Shown: positions 53,069-62,657, numbered from the stretch's first letter. The stretch: DNA of 64,000 nucleotides from Labilibaculum sp. K2S (GCF_030372765.1 NZ_JAUCMW010000001.1:530928-594927); one strand, 5' to 3'. Program-made: numbers and translations. Notes: generated by a model from the letters alone, not told the origin.

Positions 53069-55222
53069 ATGAAAATGAATGGTAGTGTATCCGAATCTCA
53101 AATTCGGAAAAGAAATGGTCAGGTTGTTAAATTCAAGCCTGATAAAATTAAAAATGCAATCAATAAAGCATTTCAGGCAGTAGGTGAAGAACGCGTTGAA
53201 CTAATCGAATTTTGTGTCAGTCAGATCCTAAAAGAGATTGATTTTTCGGGAATTCCCAATGTGGAAGAAATTCAGGATTTGGTAGAGAAAACTTTATTCA
53301 GATATGATTTGTTTGAAGTTGCGAAGGCGTTTATTTTATACCGGAAACAACATGAATTGGCTCGCGATACCAAGGAGTTATTTTCCAATTTAAATTTGGT
53401 TGACGATTATTTAAATCTTCAGGACTGGAGAATAAAAGAAAGCGCGAATTCGTCTTATTCTCTGCAGGGATTGAATCAACACATTTCGACCATCGTGAGT
53501 TCTCAATATTGGCTGAATAAGATTTATCCACAGGAAATTGGAGATGCTCACAAGAAAGGAGCGTTTCACATTCACGACCTTGGGTTTTTAAGTGTGTATT
53601 GTGTAGGGTGGGATCTGGAAGATCTTTTACTAACAGGTTTTAAAGGCGCATCGGGCAAATTGGTTAGCCGGCCGGCCAAACATTTCCGTACCATTCTCGG
53701 ACAAGTGGTCAATTTTTTTTATACCATGCAGGGAGAAGCCGCCGGAGCGCAGGCATTTTCGAATTTCGATACCTTATTGGCTCCCTTCATAAGGTACGAT
53801 CAATTGGATGAAAATCTGATTAAACAGGCTCTTCAGGAATTTCTGTATAATATGAATGTTCCTACCCGGGTAGGTTTTCAAACGCCGTTTACCAATGTGA
53901 CCATGGATTTGAATGTTCCAAAATTTATGAGTGATCAGCCGGTAATTATTGGCGGCAAATTGATGAACGAAGTTTACGGGGATTTTCAGGTTGAGATGGA
54001 TCTCTTTAATAAAATCTTTGCACAGGTGATTGAAGAAGGAGATGCCAATGGAAGTGTTTTTTCTTTCCCAATACCAACTTATAATATCACATCCGATTTT
54101 GAATGGGATAAACCAGCGTATGAAAACATTTGGAGAATCACTGCTAAATATGGAATACCGTACTTTTCTAATTTTGTAAATTCTGATTTATCGCCTGACG
54201 ATGTGCGAAGTATGTGTTGTCGGCTGCGTTTGGATAAACGTGAACTGGCACGACGTGGAGGCGGTTTGTTTGGTGCAAATCCGTTAACCGGTTCGGTTGG
54301 AGTGGTAACTGTAAATTTACCTCGTTTGGGCTACGAAGCAAGTAACGAAGCCGAATTCTTTAAGCGGTTGGAGCATCTGATGAATTTGGCGAAAAATAGT
54401 CTGGAGATCAAACGAAAAATGATTGAAAATTTAACAGAAAAAGGCTTGTTCCCTTATTCAAAATTTTATTTGCGTCATTTGAAAATCAGGAATGGCAAAT
54501 TTTGGCAAAATCATTTTTCAACAATCGGAATTATTGGAATGAATGAGTGTTGCCTGAATTTTATTGGAAGCGATTTGGTTTCAGAGGAAGGAAATGCTTT
54601 TGCACTTCGGATTTTTGATTTTATGAAGCAAAAACTGCTTAGTTTTCAAGAGGAAACAGGTAATATCTATAATTTGGAAGCCACGCCGGCCGAAGGAACA
54701 ACTTATCGTTTGGCTCAGCTTGACACCAAAACGTACGATGATATTATTGTTGCCAATCAGGAGAACTTTCGAAAAGGAGCAGCACCTTATTATACCAACT
54801 CTTCACAGCTTCCGGTTGCATATACCGATGATTTATTCGAAGCTTTAACATTGCAGGACAAGTTGCAGACACAATATACAGGAGGGACTGTGTTTCATAC
54901 CTTTATTGGAGAAAAACAGCTTTCTGTTGATGCCGTGAAGTTGTTACTGCAAAAAATTACCAATAATTATCATCTCCCATACATTACCTTATCGCCTACA
55001 TTTAGTATTTGCCACGAGCATGGATACATTTACGGCGAACATGAATTGTGTCCTAAATGTGCTAATTCAGGTCAACGGACGGAATGTGAAGTGTTCTCAA
55101 GAATTGTTGGTTATCTGCGTCCCATACATCAGTGGAACGACGGCAAAAGACAGGAATTTAAGGAAAGAAAATTATTTGACAAAAAGGCTCATGTTGAGGA
55201 AGAAGAGCTGGTAGTCGGTTAA
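53069..55222 (+). CDS. nrdD: Anaerobic (class III) ribonucleoside-triphosphate reductase
   Basis: 717 aa from the ATG at 53069. The frame opens at 53000, but those 23 residues precede the ATP-cone and are not conserved. The N-terminal ATP-cone (RKRNGQVVKFKPDKIKNAIN) is followed by the ten-stranded barrel. The zinc-binding tail has CHEHGYIYGEHELCPKC, and the glycyl radical is G681 in SRIVGYLRP. It makes deoxynucleotides without oxygen or B12, and is activated by the NrdG that follows. The B12 riboswitch in front predicts repression when cobalamin is available. Confidence 0.96.
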   Translation: MKMNGSVSESQIRKRNGQVVKFKPDKIKNAINKAFQAVGEERVELIEFCVSQILKEIDFSGIPNVEEIQDLVEKTLFRYDLFEVAKAFILYRKQHELARDTKELFSNLNLVDDYLNLQDWRIKESANSSYSLQGLNQHISTIVSSQYWLNKIYPQEIGDAHKKGAFHIHDLGFLSVYCVGWDLEDLLLTGFKGASGKLVSRPAKHFRTILGQVVNFFYTMQGEAAGAQAFSNFDTLLAPFIRYDQLDENLIKQALQEFLYNMNVPTRVGFQTPFTNVTMDLNVPKFMSDQPVIIGGKLMNEVYGDFQVEMDLFNKIFAQVIEEGDANGSVFSFPIPTYNITSDFEWDKPAYENIWRITAKYGIPYFSNFVNSDLSPDDVRSMCCRLRLDKRELARRGGGLFGANPLTGSVGVVTVNLPRLGYEASNEAEFFKRLEHLMNLAKNSLEIKRKMIENLTEKGLFPYSKFYLRHLKIRNGKFWQNHFSTIGIIGMNECCLNFIGSDLVSEEGNAFALRIFDFMKQKLLSFQEETGNIYNLEATPAEGTTYRLAQLDTKTYDDIIVANQENFRKGAAPYYTNSSQLPVAYTDDLFEALTLQDKLQTQYTGGTVFHTFIGEKQLSVDAVKLLLQKITNNYHLPYITLSPTFSICHEHGYIYGEHELCPKCANSGQRTECEVFSRIVGYLRPIHQWNDGKRQEFKERKLFDKKAHVEEEELVVG

Positions 55223-55251
55223 ATTAATTTTCATCATTCTAATTTATTTCA

Positions 55252-55962
55252 ATGCAAATATCTGGATTTATAAAGAATAGCTTAATTGATTATCCTGAAA
55301 AGGTAGCTTCGGTGATTTTTACTCAAGCTTGTAATATGGCATGCAGGTTTTGTCACAATTGGGAACTAATTTCGAAATATCACCCCATGGGAGATTCTGT
55401 TGATGAGACTGAGATATTGGATTATTTGAAAAAAGCGAGGGGATTCATCGATGCTCTTGTTATTACCGGAGGTGAACCAACTGTTCAGCCGGATTTGGTC
55501 GCATTTATACGTAAAGTGAAGGAATTGGGACTATTTGTAAAATTGGATACAAATGGAACCAATCCCAAGCTTTTAAGAATTCTGATGCGGCAAAATCTGA
55601 TTGATTATGTGGCAATGGATTTGAAGACTGTGCCTGAATTATCTGAATACAAAAGAATTGTTGGAAATCAGTTCTCAGAGAATCAATTGATGAATGTGAA
55701 AAAGTCGATTGCTATTCTTAAAGATTCGCCGATTGCTGTTGAGTTTAGAACAACACTAATTCGTGAGTGTCATTCCGAAGCCGATATTCGTAAAATGTGC
55801 GAAGTGCTTAAAGGAGATTACAAATACACTTTACAGGCTTTTTCACCGGTAAAAGTATTGGATTCATCTTTTGCAAATTATTCAGGCTATACTCATTTGG
55901 AGGTAGAAGAGATCATAAAATCCAACCAAGATTTAAATGGTAATATTTGTCAGCTTGGTTAA
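55252..55962 (+). CDS. nrdG: Anaerobic ribonucleotide reductase activating protein
   Basis: 236-aa radical SAM enzyme with CX3CX2C as CNMACRFC, VITGGEPTVQPDL and KLDTNGTNP. The N-terminus MQISGFIKNSLIDYPEKVASVIFTQ is the usual NrdG2/TIGR02495 pattern. It lies 29 nt after nrdD, under the same B12 riboswitch. It generates the NrdD glycyl radical. A bidirectional terminator follows. Confidence 0.94.
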   Translation: MQISGFIKNSLIDYPEKVASVIFTQACNMACRFCHNWELISKYHPMGDSVDETEILDYLKKARGFIDALVITGGEPTVQPDLVAFIRKVKELGLFVKLDTNGTNPKLLRILMRQNLIDYVAMDLKTVPELSEYKRIVGNQFSENQLMNVKKSIAILKDSPIAVEFRTTLIRECHSEADIRKMCEVLKGDYKYTLQAFSPVKVLDSSFANYSGYTHLEVEEIIKSNQDLNGNICQLG

Positions 55963-55990
55963 TTGATATAAGTTTTTTTAGTTTGTGGTT

Positions 55991-56031
55991 AATCCCCCGC
56001 CCAAAGGATATTCCTTATAAGGCAGGGGATT
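55991..56031. terminator. Bidirectional terminator between nrdG and accB-like gene
   Basis: AATCCCCCGCC pairs with GGCAGGGGATT around a 19-nt loop, between convergent genes. Confidence 0.7.
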
Positions 56032-56047
56032 TAACTAATTGCCAAAA

Positions 56048-56560
56048 CTAGTCTATTTCAATTAAAACCTGATTGGACATTACACGATCACCGTCTTTAA
56101 CCAGTATTTTAGATATTGTACCATCTTGCGCAGCCAATATCTGATTCTGCATTTTCATTGCTTCGAGCAATATCAGAGGACTTCCTTTTTCAATTACACA
56201 TCCTTCAGATGTTAATACCTCTGTAATTTTGCCCGGCATAGGAGCAAGTAAATTACCATTGGGTTTGATGATATTATTTTTATGAAGTTTCTCTTTTCTT
56301 TGAAAAGTAGCTTCGGTGTCGATCGTAAAATTATAGGTATTGCCGTTTACTAATACAGTGCATTTGTTCTGTTTTAATTCAGCGATTTCACCAATGAAAT
56401 TTTTTTCTTTGTATTGAATGATAAATTCATTGTCTTTTTCTTTTATTGTAAATTTATCGTGCTTTGACCGGGAAGAAAGTACCTGATAGTTTTGCGTTTT
56501 TAAGCTGTACGATTGATCTCCGGAAAGCACAAAGTTTTTGTTTTTTTTAAGTGTAATCAT
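56048..56560 (-). CDS. Biotin carboxyl carrier protein of an acyl-CoA carboxylase
   Basis: 170 aa. The biotin-attachment site is the EAMKM motif in ILLEAMKMQNQI near the C-terminus, in the usual biotinyl-lipoyl fold, (LAPMPGKITEVL ... VKDGDRVMSNQVLIEID). The N-terminal half is a linker/docking domain. It is the third gene of the carboxylase operon, 2 nt after the biotin carboxylase. Confidence 0.93.
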   Translation of the reverse strand: MITLKKNKNFVLSGDQSYSLKTQNYQVLSSRSKHDKFTIKEKDNEFIIQYKEKNFIGEIAELKQNKCTVLVNGNTYNFTIDTEATFQRKEKLHKNNIIKPNGNLLAPMPGKITEVLTSEGCVIEKGSPLILLEAMKMQNQILAAQDGTISKILVKDGDRVMSNQVLIEID

Positions 56561-56562
56561 GG

Positions 56563-58050
56563 CTAAAAAAGTTTATTTCTCATTTTAGTAGCCCACGCGG
56601 AATCCTCCTTGTGAGTCAAATTACTTTCGATTTTTTGTTTCTCGTTTAAATAAGCCTGAAGAGCCATGATGGCTGCCGCCTTTTCTTCATCCTGTTCCTG
56701 AAAGAAAGGTTTATCCAGCTTTTCTGATATAAACGATGTGTTGTATGATCCATTGATAAAATCGGGATGATTGAGCACCAGTTTAAAAAATGGAATTGTT
56801 GTTTTTACACCTTTTATTACCGTGTTTTCAATTACCGCTAAAGCATGCTCAATGGCTTCTTGTCTGTTATCTCCCGTAATGATCAATTTAGTAATCATAG
56901 AATCGTAACTCGGAGGAATTAATTTGCCGTTTTCAAAACCTGTATCAACGCGCAGGAAACTGCATTCAGGAAATTCCATTCTATCAATAATTCCCGGATT
57001 AGGAGAAAAATCGGCTTGCACATCTTCGGCATTAATACGCAATTCAATTGCCCAGCCTTTTCTTTGAATATCGCCTTGTTGAAGTTCCAGTTTTTCACCA
57101 ACTGCAGTTTTAATCTGTTGCTCAATTAAGTCGATTCCGGTTATTGCCTCGGTAATTGGATGCTCAACCTGCACTCTGGTATTCATTTCCAGAAAATAGA
57201 AACGATTATCTTTGTCCAATAAGAATTCAACCGTACCCAGTGTGTGGTAATTAATTTTTCGACAAAGATAAAGAGCCATTTCTCCCATTTTATTTCTCAA
57301 ATCATCGGAAACAGCAACAGAGGGAGCTTCCTCCATTAATTTCTGATGTTTGCGTTGAATGGAACATTCACGTTCGAATAAATGAATGGCATTTCCATGC
57401 TGGTCGGACAATACCTGTATTTCGATGTGTTTAGGACTTTCAATGTACTTTTCAATTAACAGAGAATCGTCGTTAAAAGCTGATTTGGCTTCGTTTGTAA
57501 CCAATTTGTACATCAGTTCCAATTCATCAGCCGAACGCACAATGCGCATTCCTTTGCCGCCACCTCCGGCAACGGCTTTCATAATCACCGGATAGCCAAT
57601 TTGTTCCACCCAGGCTTTCGCATCGTAAAAATTAGTAATGTTTGTAGTACTGCCAGCCAAAACCGGGATTCCGCTTTTTTGAGCAATATTTCGGGCCATT
57701 CCTTTGTTTCCCATCGTATAAATGGCTTTTTCGCTTGGGCCGATAAACAGAACTCCTTCATCTTTGCATCTGCTTGCCAGATAAGGCGATTCGGAAAGAA
57801 AACCATAGCCGGGATGAATGGCTTCGATTTGGTGTTCTTTTGCCAGACGAATTAGTTCTTCGGCATTCAAGAAAATGGATCCGTTTGGATTTTCTTCAAG
57901 CGTAATAATTTCATCGGCAAAGTCGAGATACAAAGCATTTGCCTCTCTGTTTGTCTGAATACAATACACTAAAATCCCCATTTTTGTGGCTGTTTTTGCA
58001 ATTCTAATTGCAATTTCACCTCGGTTTGCGATTAATATTGATTTGATCAT
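56563..58050 (-). CDS. Biotin carboxylase subunit of an acyl-CoA carboxylase
   Basis: 495-aa ATP-grasp enzyme that carboxylates biotin with bicarbonate and ATP. ILIANRGEIAIRIAKTA, the glycine loop MKAVAGGGGKGMRI, the catalytic segment ECSIQRKHQKLMEEAPS, and FLEMNTRVQVEHPITEAITGIDL are all present. The C-terminal tail is longer than AccC of E. coli (449 aa), as usual in propionyl-CoA/3-methylcrotonyl-CoA-type carboxylases. It lies 31 bp behind the beta subunit. Confidence 0.94.
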   Translation of the reverse strand: MIKSILIANRGEIAIRIAKTATKMGILVYCIQTNREANALYLDFADEIITLEENPNGSIFLNAEELIRLAKEHQIEAIHPGYGFLSESPYLASRCKDEGVLFIGPSEKAIYTMGNKGMARNIAQKSGIPVLAGSTTNITNFYDAKAWVEQIGYPVIMKAVAGGGGKGMRIVRSADELELMYKLVTNEAKSAFNDDSLLIEKYIESPKHIEIQVLSDQHGNAIHLFERECSIQRKHQKLMEEAPSVAVSDDLRNKMGEMALYLCRKINYHTLGTVEFLLDKDNRFYFLEMNTRVQVEHPITEAITGIDLIEQQIKTAVGEKLELQQGDIQRKGWAIELRINAEDVQADFSPNPGIIDRMEFPECSFLRVDTGFENGKLIPPSYDSMITKLIITGDNRQEAIEHALAVIENTVIKGVKTTIPFFKLVLNHPDFINGSYNTSFISEKLDKPFFQEQDEEKAAAIMALQAYLNEKQKIESNLTHKEDSAWATKMRNKLF

Positions 58051-58081
58051 TTTTAAGATATCAGTTCAAATTTGTTTGTAT

Positions 58082-59623
58082 TTAAAGAGGAATATTTCCG
58101 TGCTTTTTAGCAATTTTCTCCATGTATTTGTTTTCCAGAGCTTCGAAAGCGGAAATTAATTTTTTACGGGTGTTGGCGGGTTCAATTACTTCGTCAACAT
58201 ATCCTTTTTCATCAGCAATGTATGGATTGGCAATATTTTCCTTGTAGTCAGCAATTAATTTTGCTTTTAGTTCATCGCTATTTTTCGATTGGATTAGTTC
58301 TTTTCGATGAAGGATTTTTACTGCACCTTCGGGACCCATAACGGCAATTTCTGCAGTAGGCCAGGCAAAATTAAAATCTCCTCCCATATTTTTACTGTTC
58401 ATTACAATATAAGCTCCACCATAAGCTTTTCTTACAATTACGGTTATTTTAGGAACAGAAGCTTCGCTGAATGCGTACAATAATTTTGCGCCATGCCGGA
58501 TAATTCCGGAATGTTCCTGATTGCTGCCAGGTAAAAAGCCGGGAACATCTTCCAAAACCAAAATTGGAATGTTGAAAGCATCGCAGAAACGAACAAAACG
58601 AGCCGCTTTCTCTGCCGAATTAATGTCCAGAACTCCGGCTAAAACCTTGGGCTGATTGGCAACCAATCCTATTACTTTGTTTTGAAGACGTGCAAATCCT
58701 ATGATGATATTACCGGCAAAATTTTCAGATATTTCGAAAAAGCTGCCCTTATCTGTAATATTGTTGACAATATCCAGCATATCGTAGGGAATGTTGGCCT
58801 CTTCAGGGATAATTACACCAAGTTTTTGGGGATTATTGGGAGCTAAAGCTTCTTGAACTAATACAGGTGGAAAGTCTACATTATTAGAGGGTAAATACTG
58901 TAATAGTTTTCGAACACCCAAAAGTGTATGCTCTTCATCATCGTAAACAAAATGAGCAACCCCACTTTTGGAACCATGGATATCCGCACCTCCTAGATCT
59001 TCCGAATTTGTTTCTTCATTTAGGACTTCTTTAACGATCTCCGGACCGGTTACAAACATGTATGCAGTTTGTCTGGTCATAAAAATAAAATCGGTAAGAG
59101 CCGGAGAATAGACGGCACCACCGGCAGCAGGTCCAAGTATGACCGAAATTTGAGGAATTACACCCGATGCTTTTACATTGCGGTGGAAAATTCCGGCATA
59201 TCCGGCTAAACTTGCTACACCTTCCTGTATTCGTGCTCCGCCGGAATCAATTAGTCCGATTATAGGATGCCCCATACTTAAGGCCATATCCTGAACTTTC
59301 ATGATTTTGGCGGCATGAACCGATCCCAGTGAACCTCCCATAAAAGTAAAATCCTGAGCGAAGGCGAATACTTTGCGGCCGTTTATTTTGCCATGTCCGC
59401 AAATTACCCCATCTCCGTATATGTTCGTTTTTATATTTCCGGAAGGTTTAACAAATGCGTCTATTTCCTCGAAGCTATTTTCGTCGAACAGCAATTCAAT
59501 TCTTTCTTTGGCAGTGAGTTTTCCTTTCTTGTGTTGCTTCGAGAAATATTCCCAATTGTATTGTGCCGCCAGCTGTTCTTGTCGGCTTGTATATTTTTGA
59601 AAAGGTATTCTGTTGTCTTTCAT
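58082..59623 (-). CDS. pccB: Acyl-CoA carboxylase beta subunit (propionyl-CoA carboxylase-like)
   Basis: 513-aa carboxyltransferase of the crotonase fold. GHGKINGRKVFAFAQDFTFMGGSLGSVHAAKIMK and GLIDSGGARIQEGVASLAGYAGIF form the N-terminal half. FVRFCDAFNIPILVLEDVPGFLPGSNQEHSG and RKAYGGAYIVMNSKNMGGD form the C-terminal one. The single-chain type with both halves favours propionyl-CoA (or methylmalonyl-CoA) over acetyl-CoA. The methylmalonyl-CoA produced is linked to succinyl-CoA by a B12-dependent mutase, not seen here, which is consistent with nearby cobalamin regulation. First gene of the three-gene operon. Confidence 0.92.
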   Translation of the reverse strand: MKDNRIPFQKYTSRQEQLAAQYNWEYFSKQHKKGKLTAKERIELLFDENSFEEIDAFVKPSGNIKTNIYGDGVICGHGKINGRKVFAFAQDFTFMGGSLGSVHAAKIMKVQDMALSMGHPIIGLIDSGGARIQEGVASLAGYAGIFHRNVKASGVIPQISVILGPAAGGAVYSPALTDFIFMTRQTAYMFVTGPEIVKEVLNEETNSEDLGGADIHGSKSGVAHFVYDDEEHTLLGVRKLLQYLPSNNVDFPPVLVQEALAPNNPQKLGVIIPEEANIPYDMLDIVNNITDKGSFFEISENFAGNIIIGFARLQNKVIGLVANQPKVLAGVLDINSAEKAARFVRFCDAFNIPILVLEDVPGFLPGSNQEHSGIIRHGAKLLYAFSEASVPKITVIVRKAYGGAYIVMNSKNMGGDFNFAWPTAEIAVMGPEGAVKILHRKELIQSKNSDELKAKLIADYKENIANPYIADEKGYVDEVIEPANTRKKLISAFEALENKYMEKIAKKHGNIPL

Positions 59624-59683
59624 TGTTTTTAGTTGTAAAATTTAAATGAATTCATTGTGAGCTTATTTTCTAATAAATAGAAC

Positions 59684-61369
59684 TTAGGTAAAAAGCAATA
59701 CCAGTACTTGTGCGAGTAAAACCCGTAAGAACATGACCAAAGGGTACACGGTAGCGTAAGCGGTCGATTGTGCCTGAATCGGAGCTATTGAATTGGCAAA
59801 TTCCAAGGCCGGCGGATCGGTCATAGATCCGGCCAGTAAACCACAAATAGTGAGGTAATTGATTTTTAAGGTATGTGCAATAACGGCAACGATAATGAGA
59901 GGAATAAAAGTGATCGCAACCCCATAAAGCATCCAGATATAACCTTCGTTTAGAAGCGTTTGTACAAAATATTTGCCCGATGAAATTCCAACACAAGCCA
60001 GGAAGAGAACAATACCCAGTTCCCGGATAAACAGGTTGGCACTTGGTGTCATGTAAAAATCAAGTTTACCAATCCGGCCTTTGTGCCCAAGTATAAGTGC
60101 AATTAATAGTGGTCCGCCTGCTAAGCCCAGCTTGGCCGGTGCAGGAAGGCCGTGAATATTTATCGGAAGTAAGCCAATAATAACACCAAGTAATATTCCT
60201 AGAAAAATGGGGAGAATATTAGGGTGTGATAGTTCTTTTACAGAGTTGCCAAGCAGAGAGGCAACTTTAATCAGAGCTTTTTTTTCTCCTACAATACGTA
60301 CAGTATCACCAAATTCAATACTGTCTTCTTCCTTTGGCATTAACTCAATACTGTCTTCTTCCTTTGGCATTAACTCAATACCATTTCGGTAGATTCTGGT
60401 AATGTTTACAGGGAATTGGCGTGAGATCCCAATTTGCTTTATACTTTTTCCCGCCAGCTTTTTATTGGTGATCATGACTTGTTTCATTCCCAGTTTGCCA
60501 GACACCTCAACATCTTTGGTTGTATTTATTTTGCCCAAATTAAGTTGAATGTATTTAAAATTTGATTCTACCGATACTCCATAAAGAATATCTCCTTTTT
60601 CAAGAATTGTTTCGGAATCGGCAGCTATAAAATCATCGTTTCGTTTAATTCTTGAGAGAACAAAATTATTACTGCAGGTATCTTTCAGAAAAAGTATGCT
60701 TTTGCCAAAAAGGTTTTGGTTGGTAACCTCAACGTTTATGGCAATTGGTTTTCCATCGAGGCCGGTAATTTCTTTATTGTATCGTTCTTCTTCCTGTTTT
60801 ACATCGATTTTGAAAATTACACGCAGTAATATCATGCTGATAATAATTCCAAAAATTCCGAACGGATAAGCAACAGCATAGCCCATGCCCGCAATTTCGA
60901 TATTTTCGGTTGCGCCCATAACATCGCCAATGGTTTGCTGAGCAGCACCTAAACTTGGAGTATTGGTAACAGCTCCGCACATAATTCCGGTGATCACGGA
61001 AGTGGGAACATCGAAAATAAATTTTATGGCAACTGCAATAAAGAAACCTGAAATAACAATTCCTGAAGCGAGCAGGTTAATCTTTAATCCATTATTTTTA
61101 AGCGAAGTGATAAAGCGGGGACCTACCTCTAAACCAATGGAGTACACAAATAGAATTAAGCCAAACTCTTTAATAAAGTGCAATACGTGAGCATCGGTTG
61201 CTGCACCCAAATGCCCAATTAACAGACCGGAAAACAGTATGCCTGCAATGCCAAGTTTAATTTTGAGAAACGATAGTTTTCCAAATAGAATACCTAAAAC
61301 AGCGGCCAAACAAATGATGACAATTGTGGATGCTGTTCCTGGTGTAGTTAGTAGTTCTATAATGTTCAT
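59684..61369 (-). CDS. Aspartate:alanine exchanger (AAE) family transporter
   Basis: 561-aa inner-membrane protein of the YidE/YbjL/AspT type. Two blocks of about five membrane segments (1-180 and 375-560) flank two cytoplasmic RCK_C/TrkA-C domains (about 195-355). GLLAGSMTDPPALEF and CGAVTNTPSLGAAQQTIG are the duplicated signature loops. A 30-bp tandem duplication inside the second TrkA-C domain repeats ten residues (ELMPKEEDSI). The substrate is not predictable; aspartate/alanine or other dicarboxylates are possible. The leader is long (riboswitch at 61834-61981 upstream). Confidence 0.88.
   Translation of the reverse strand: MNIIELLTTPGTASTIVIICLAAVLGILFGKLSFLKIKLGIAGILFSGLLIGHLGAATDAHVLHFIKEFGLILFVYSIGLEVGPRFITSLKNNGLKINLLASGIVISGFFIAVAIKFIFDVPTSVITGIMCGAVTNTPSLGAAQQTIGDVMGATENIEIAGMGYAVAYPFGIFGIIISMILLRVIFKIDVKQEEERYNKEITGLDGKPIAINVEVTNQNLFGKSILFLKDTCSNNFVLSRIKRNDDFIAADSETILEKGDILYGVSVESNFKYIQLNLGKINTTKDVEVSGKLGMKQVMITNKKLAGKSIKQIGISRQFPVNITRIYRNGIELMPKEEDSIELMPKEEDSIEFGDTVRIVGEKKALIKVASLLGNSVKELSHPNILPIFLGILLGVIIGLLPINIHGLPAPAKLGLAGGPLLIALILGHKGRIGKLDFYMTPSANLFIRELGIVLFLACVGISSGKYFVQTLLNEGYIWMLYGVAITFIPLIIVAVIAHTLKINYLTICGLLAGSMTDPPALEFANSIAPIQAQSTAYATVYPLVMFLRVLLAQVLVLLFT
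60311..60370 (-). repeat. In-frame 30-bp tandem duplication in the AAE transporter
   Basis: Two 30-bp copies (60311-60340 and 60341-60370), differing at one base, plus the first ten bases of a third. They encode a doubled ELMPKEEDSI without shifting the frame. Confidence 0.9.
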
Positions 61370-61440
61370 GTTGAATTATTGGTTTTTTAAACGATATGAT
61401 CTCAGAAGAAGATCATTTTTTTAGTGAGAAATAAAGGGAT

Positions 61441-61517
61441 ATGAAAAGAGCCGGAACTCCCATCTACCTTGATACGAAGTCAGGATATTATGAATTGGCA
61501 AATGAAAGTACCGGCTC
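61441..61517 (-). terminator. Terminator-like long-loop hairpin behind the small ORF
   Basis: On the minus strand GAGCCGGTACT (61517-61507) pairs with AGTTCCGGCTC (61458-61448), one mismatch, followed by TTTTCAT. The loop of about 48 nt is longer than usual. Confidence 0.45.
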
Positions 61518-61547
61518 AACTTTATTGATTCAGAAGCTAGTCAGAAA

Positions 61548-61688
61548 TCAATAAGGAATGTTATGAACTTGTTGAAAAGGGAATGAAATAATTTTTTCGG
61601 AATAATTGGTTGTAAAGCCAAAATACATGTTGTATTTAGTCTTGACTGCTTTCTCCATTTCGCGAGGAGTGCTGCTTACTTTTTGCAT
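61548..61688 (-). CDS. Possible small protein under a B12 riboswitch
   Basis: 46 codons from the ATG at 61688 (60 codons from 61730): MQKVSSTPREMEKAVKTKYN and on. No family recognised. It is the only frame between the minus-strand cobalamin riboswitch (ends at 61834) and the terminator-like hairpin at 61441-61517. It may be a short riboswitch-controlled protein, the decayed start of a lost gene, or not translated at all. Confidence 0.3.
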   Translation of the reverse strand: MQKVSSTPREMEKAVKTKYNMYFGFTTNYSEKIISFPFQQVHNIPY

Positions 61689-61833
61689 AACAATACATTT
61701 TAAATGGTAAAACTGTATGCTTTGCGTCAATCAATAAAAAACAGGAATAATAGAATTAAAAAGGAACTTTTAATTCACTAGCGGGTCCTGATTTTTAGCT
61801 TTATGTCGCGAAAGCATCAATCTAATTAAATAA

Positions 61834-61981
61834 GACAGGTCTCCTGGCTTTTCCATTTGCAACGCCTTCCCATTCCATCTGTTGGAACAGTGACTTGATG
61901 TTGCAAACTGTTTTGGAATTACAGTTGCGCGTCAGCTCACGATTTTAACGTGATTCCCTATTAAACCCTTTTTACGGGGTA
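61834..61981 (-). ncRNA. Cobalamin (B12) riboswitch, minus strand
   Basis: Read on the minus strand: AATAGGGAATCACGT, CGTGAGCTGACGCGCAACTG, GTCACTG, GGGAAGGC and AGCCAGGAGACCTG, i.e. all conserved blocks of the cobalamin aptamer. The first recognisable gene downstream is the AAE transporter, 465 bp away, beyond a small ORF and a hairpin. The 61990-62305 interval to its right shows no gene. Confidence 0.92.
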
Positions 61982-62309
61982 TCTTAATTATTTTTCGAAA
62001 GCAAAGTTATCAAAAAAAGTCTCTAAAAAACAAATTTAAATTTCCTTTAAGTTTAATCAATTTGATTTTACGGTAATTAAAAAGGGGAGAAGGAATAGAA
62101 ATAGGCCGTTAATAGAGTTATGGATTTTACAAGTAATCTATTGCTGAAGTGAACTTGACTTTCAGGAATGTTGATTGAAATATTAGAGCCTTAATTTACT
62201 TGTAATGAGAATTGTGAGCTGTATTGCCCATTCACCTAAACTTGCATGTCTATGCTGTGAAACACTTTTGGTTTGTTTGCCCCGAATACGATATCTTAAA
62301 TATATATAA

Positions 62310-62317
62310 TACATTTG
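62310..62317 (+). promoter_or_regulatory. -7 promoter element of the BtuB-like gene
   Basis: TACATTTG matches TAnnTTTG, about 10 bp before the start of the riboswitch. Confidence 0.55.
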
Positions 62318-62326
62318 CATCGATTT

Positions 62327-62510
62327 TGGTGTTCTGCTCAGGCTACCGTCTGACGGAATGAAAAGGGAATCCGGTGAGAATCCGGAACAGTACCCGCTAC
62401 TGTAAATCTCATTTTGCCATGTGCAAAATATGGTTTTTACACCGCAAGCCACTCTCAGAAATGGGGGGAAGGCTGTAAAAACTGAGATAAGTCAGGAGAC
62501 CTGCCAAGTC
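62327..62510 (+). ncRNA. Cobalamin (B12) riboswitch upstream of the TonB-dependent receptor
   Basis: Blocks GGTGTTCTGC, AAAGGGAATCCGGTGAGAAT, CCGGAACAGTACCCGCTACTGT, CCGCAAGCCACTC, GGGGGGAAGGC and GTCAGGAGACCTGCC follow in order. It has a classical layout upstream of btuB-like genes, 148 bp before the ATG. Confidence 0.95.
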
Positions 62511-62657
62511 GTAACTAAAGAACATTTTGCTTCCGGGAATCGAAGTATATGTATTGAACTTACGCGCGTGTTCAGTATTTATTATTCCAATTTCTTTGTT
62601 TGTGTAAACATTTGGCAGCAAGATGTGATGTTTTAAAATTAAAAAAACAAAACGATC

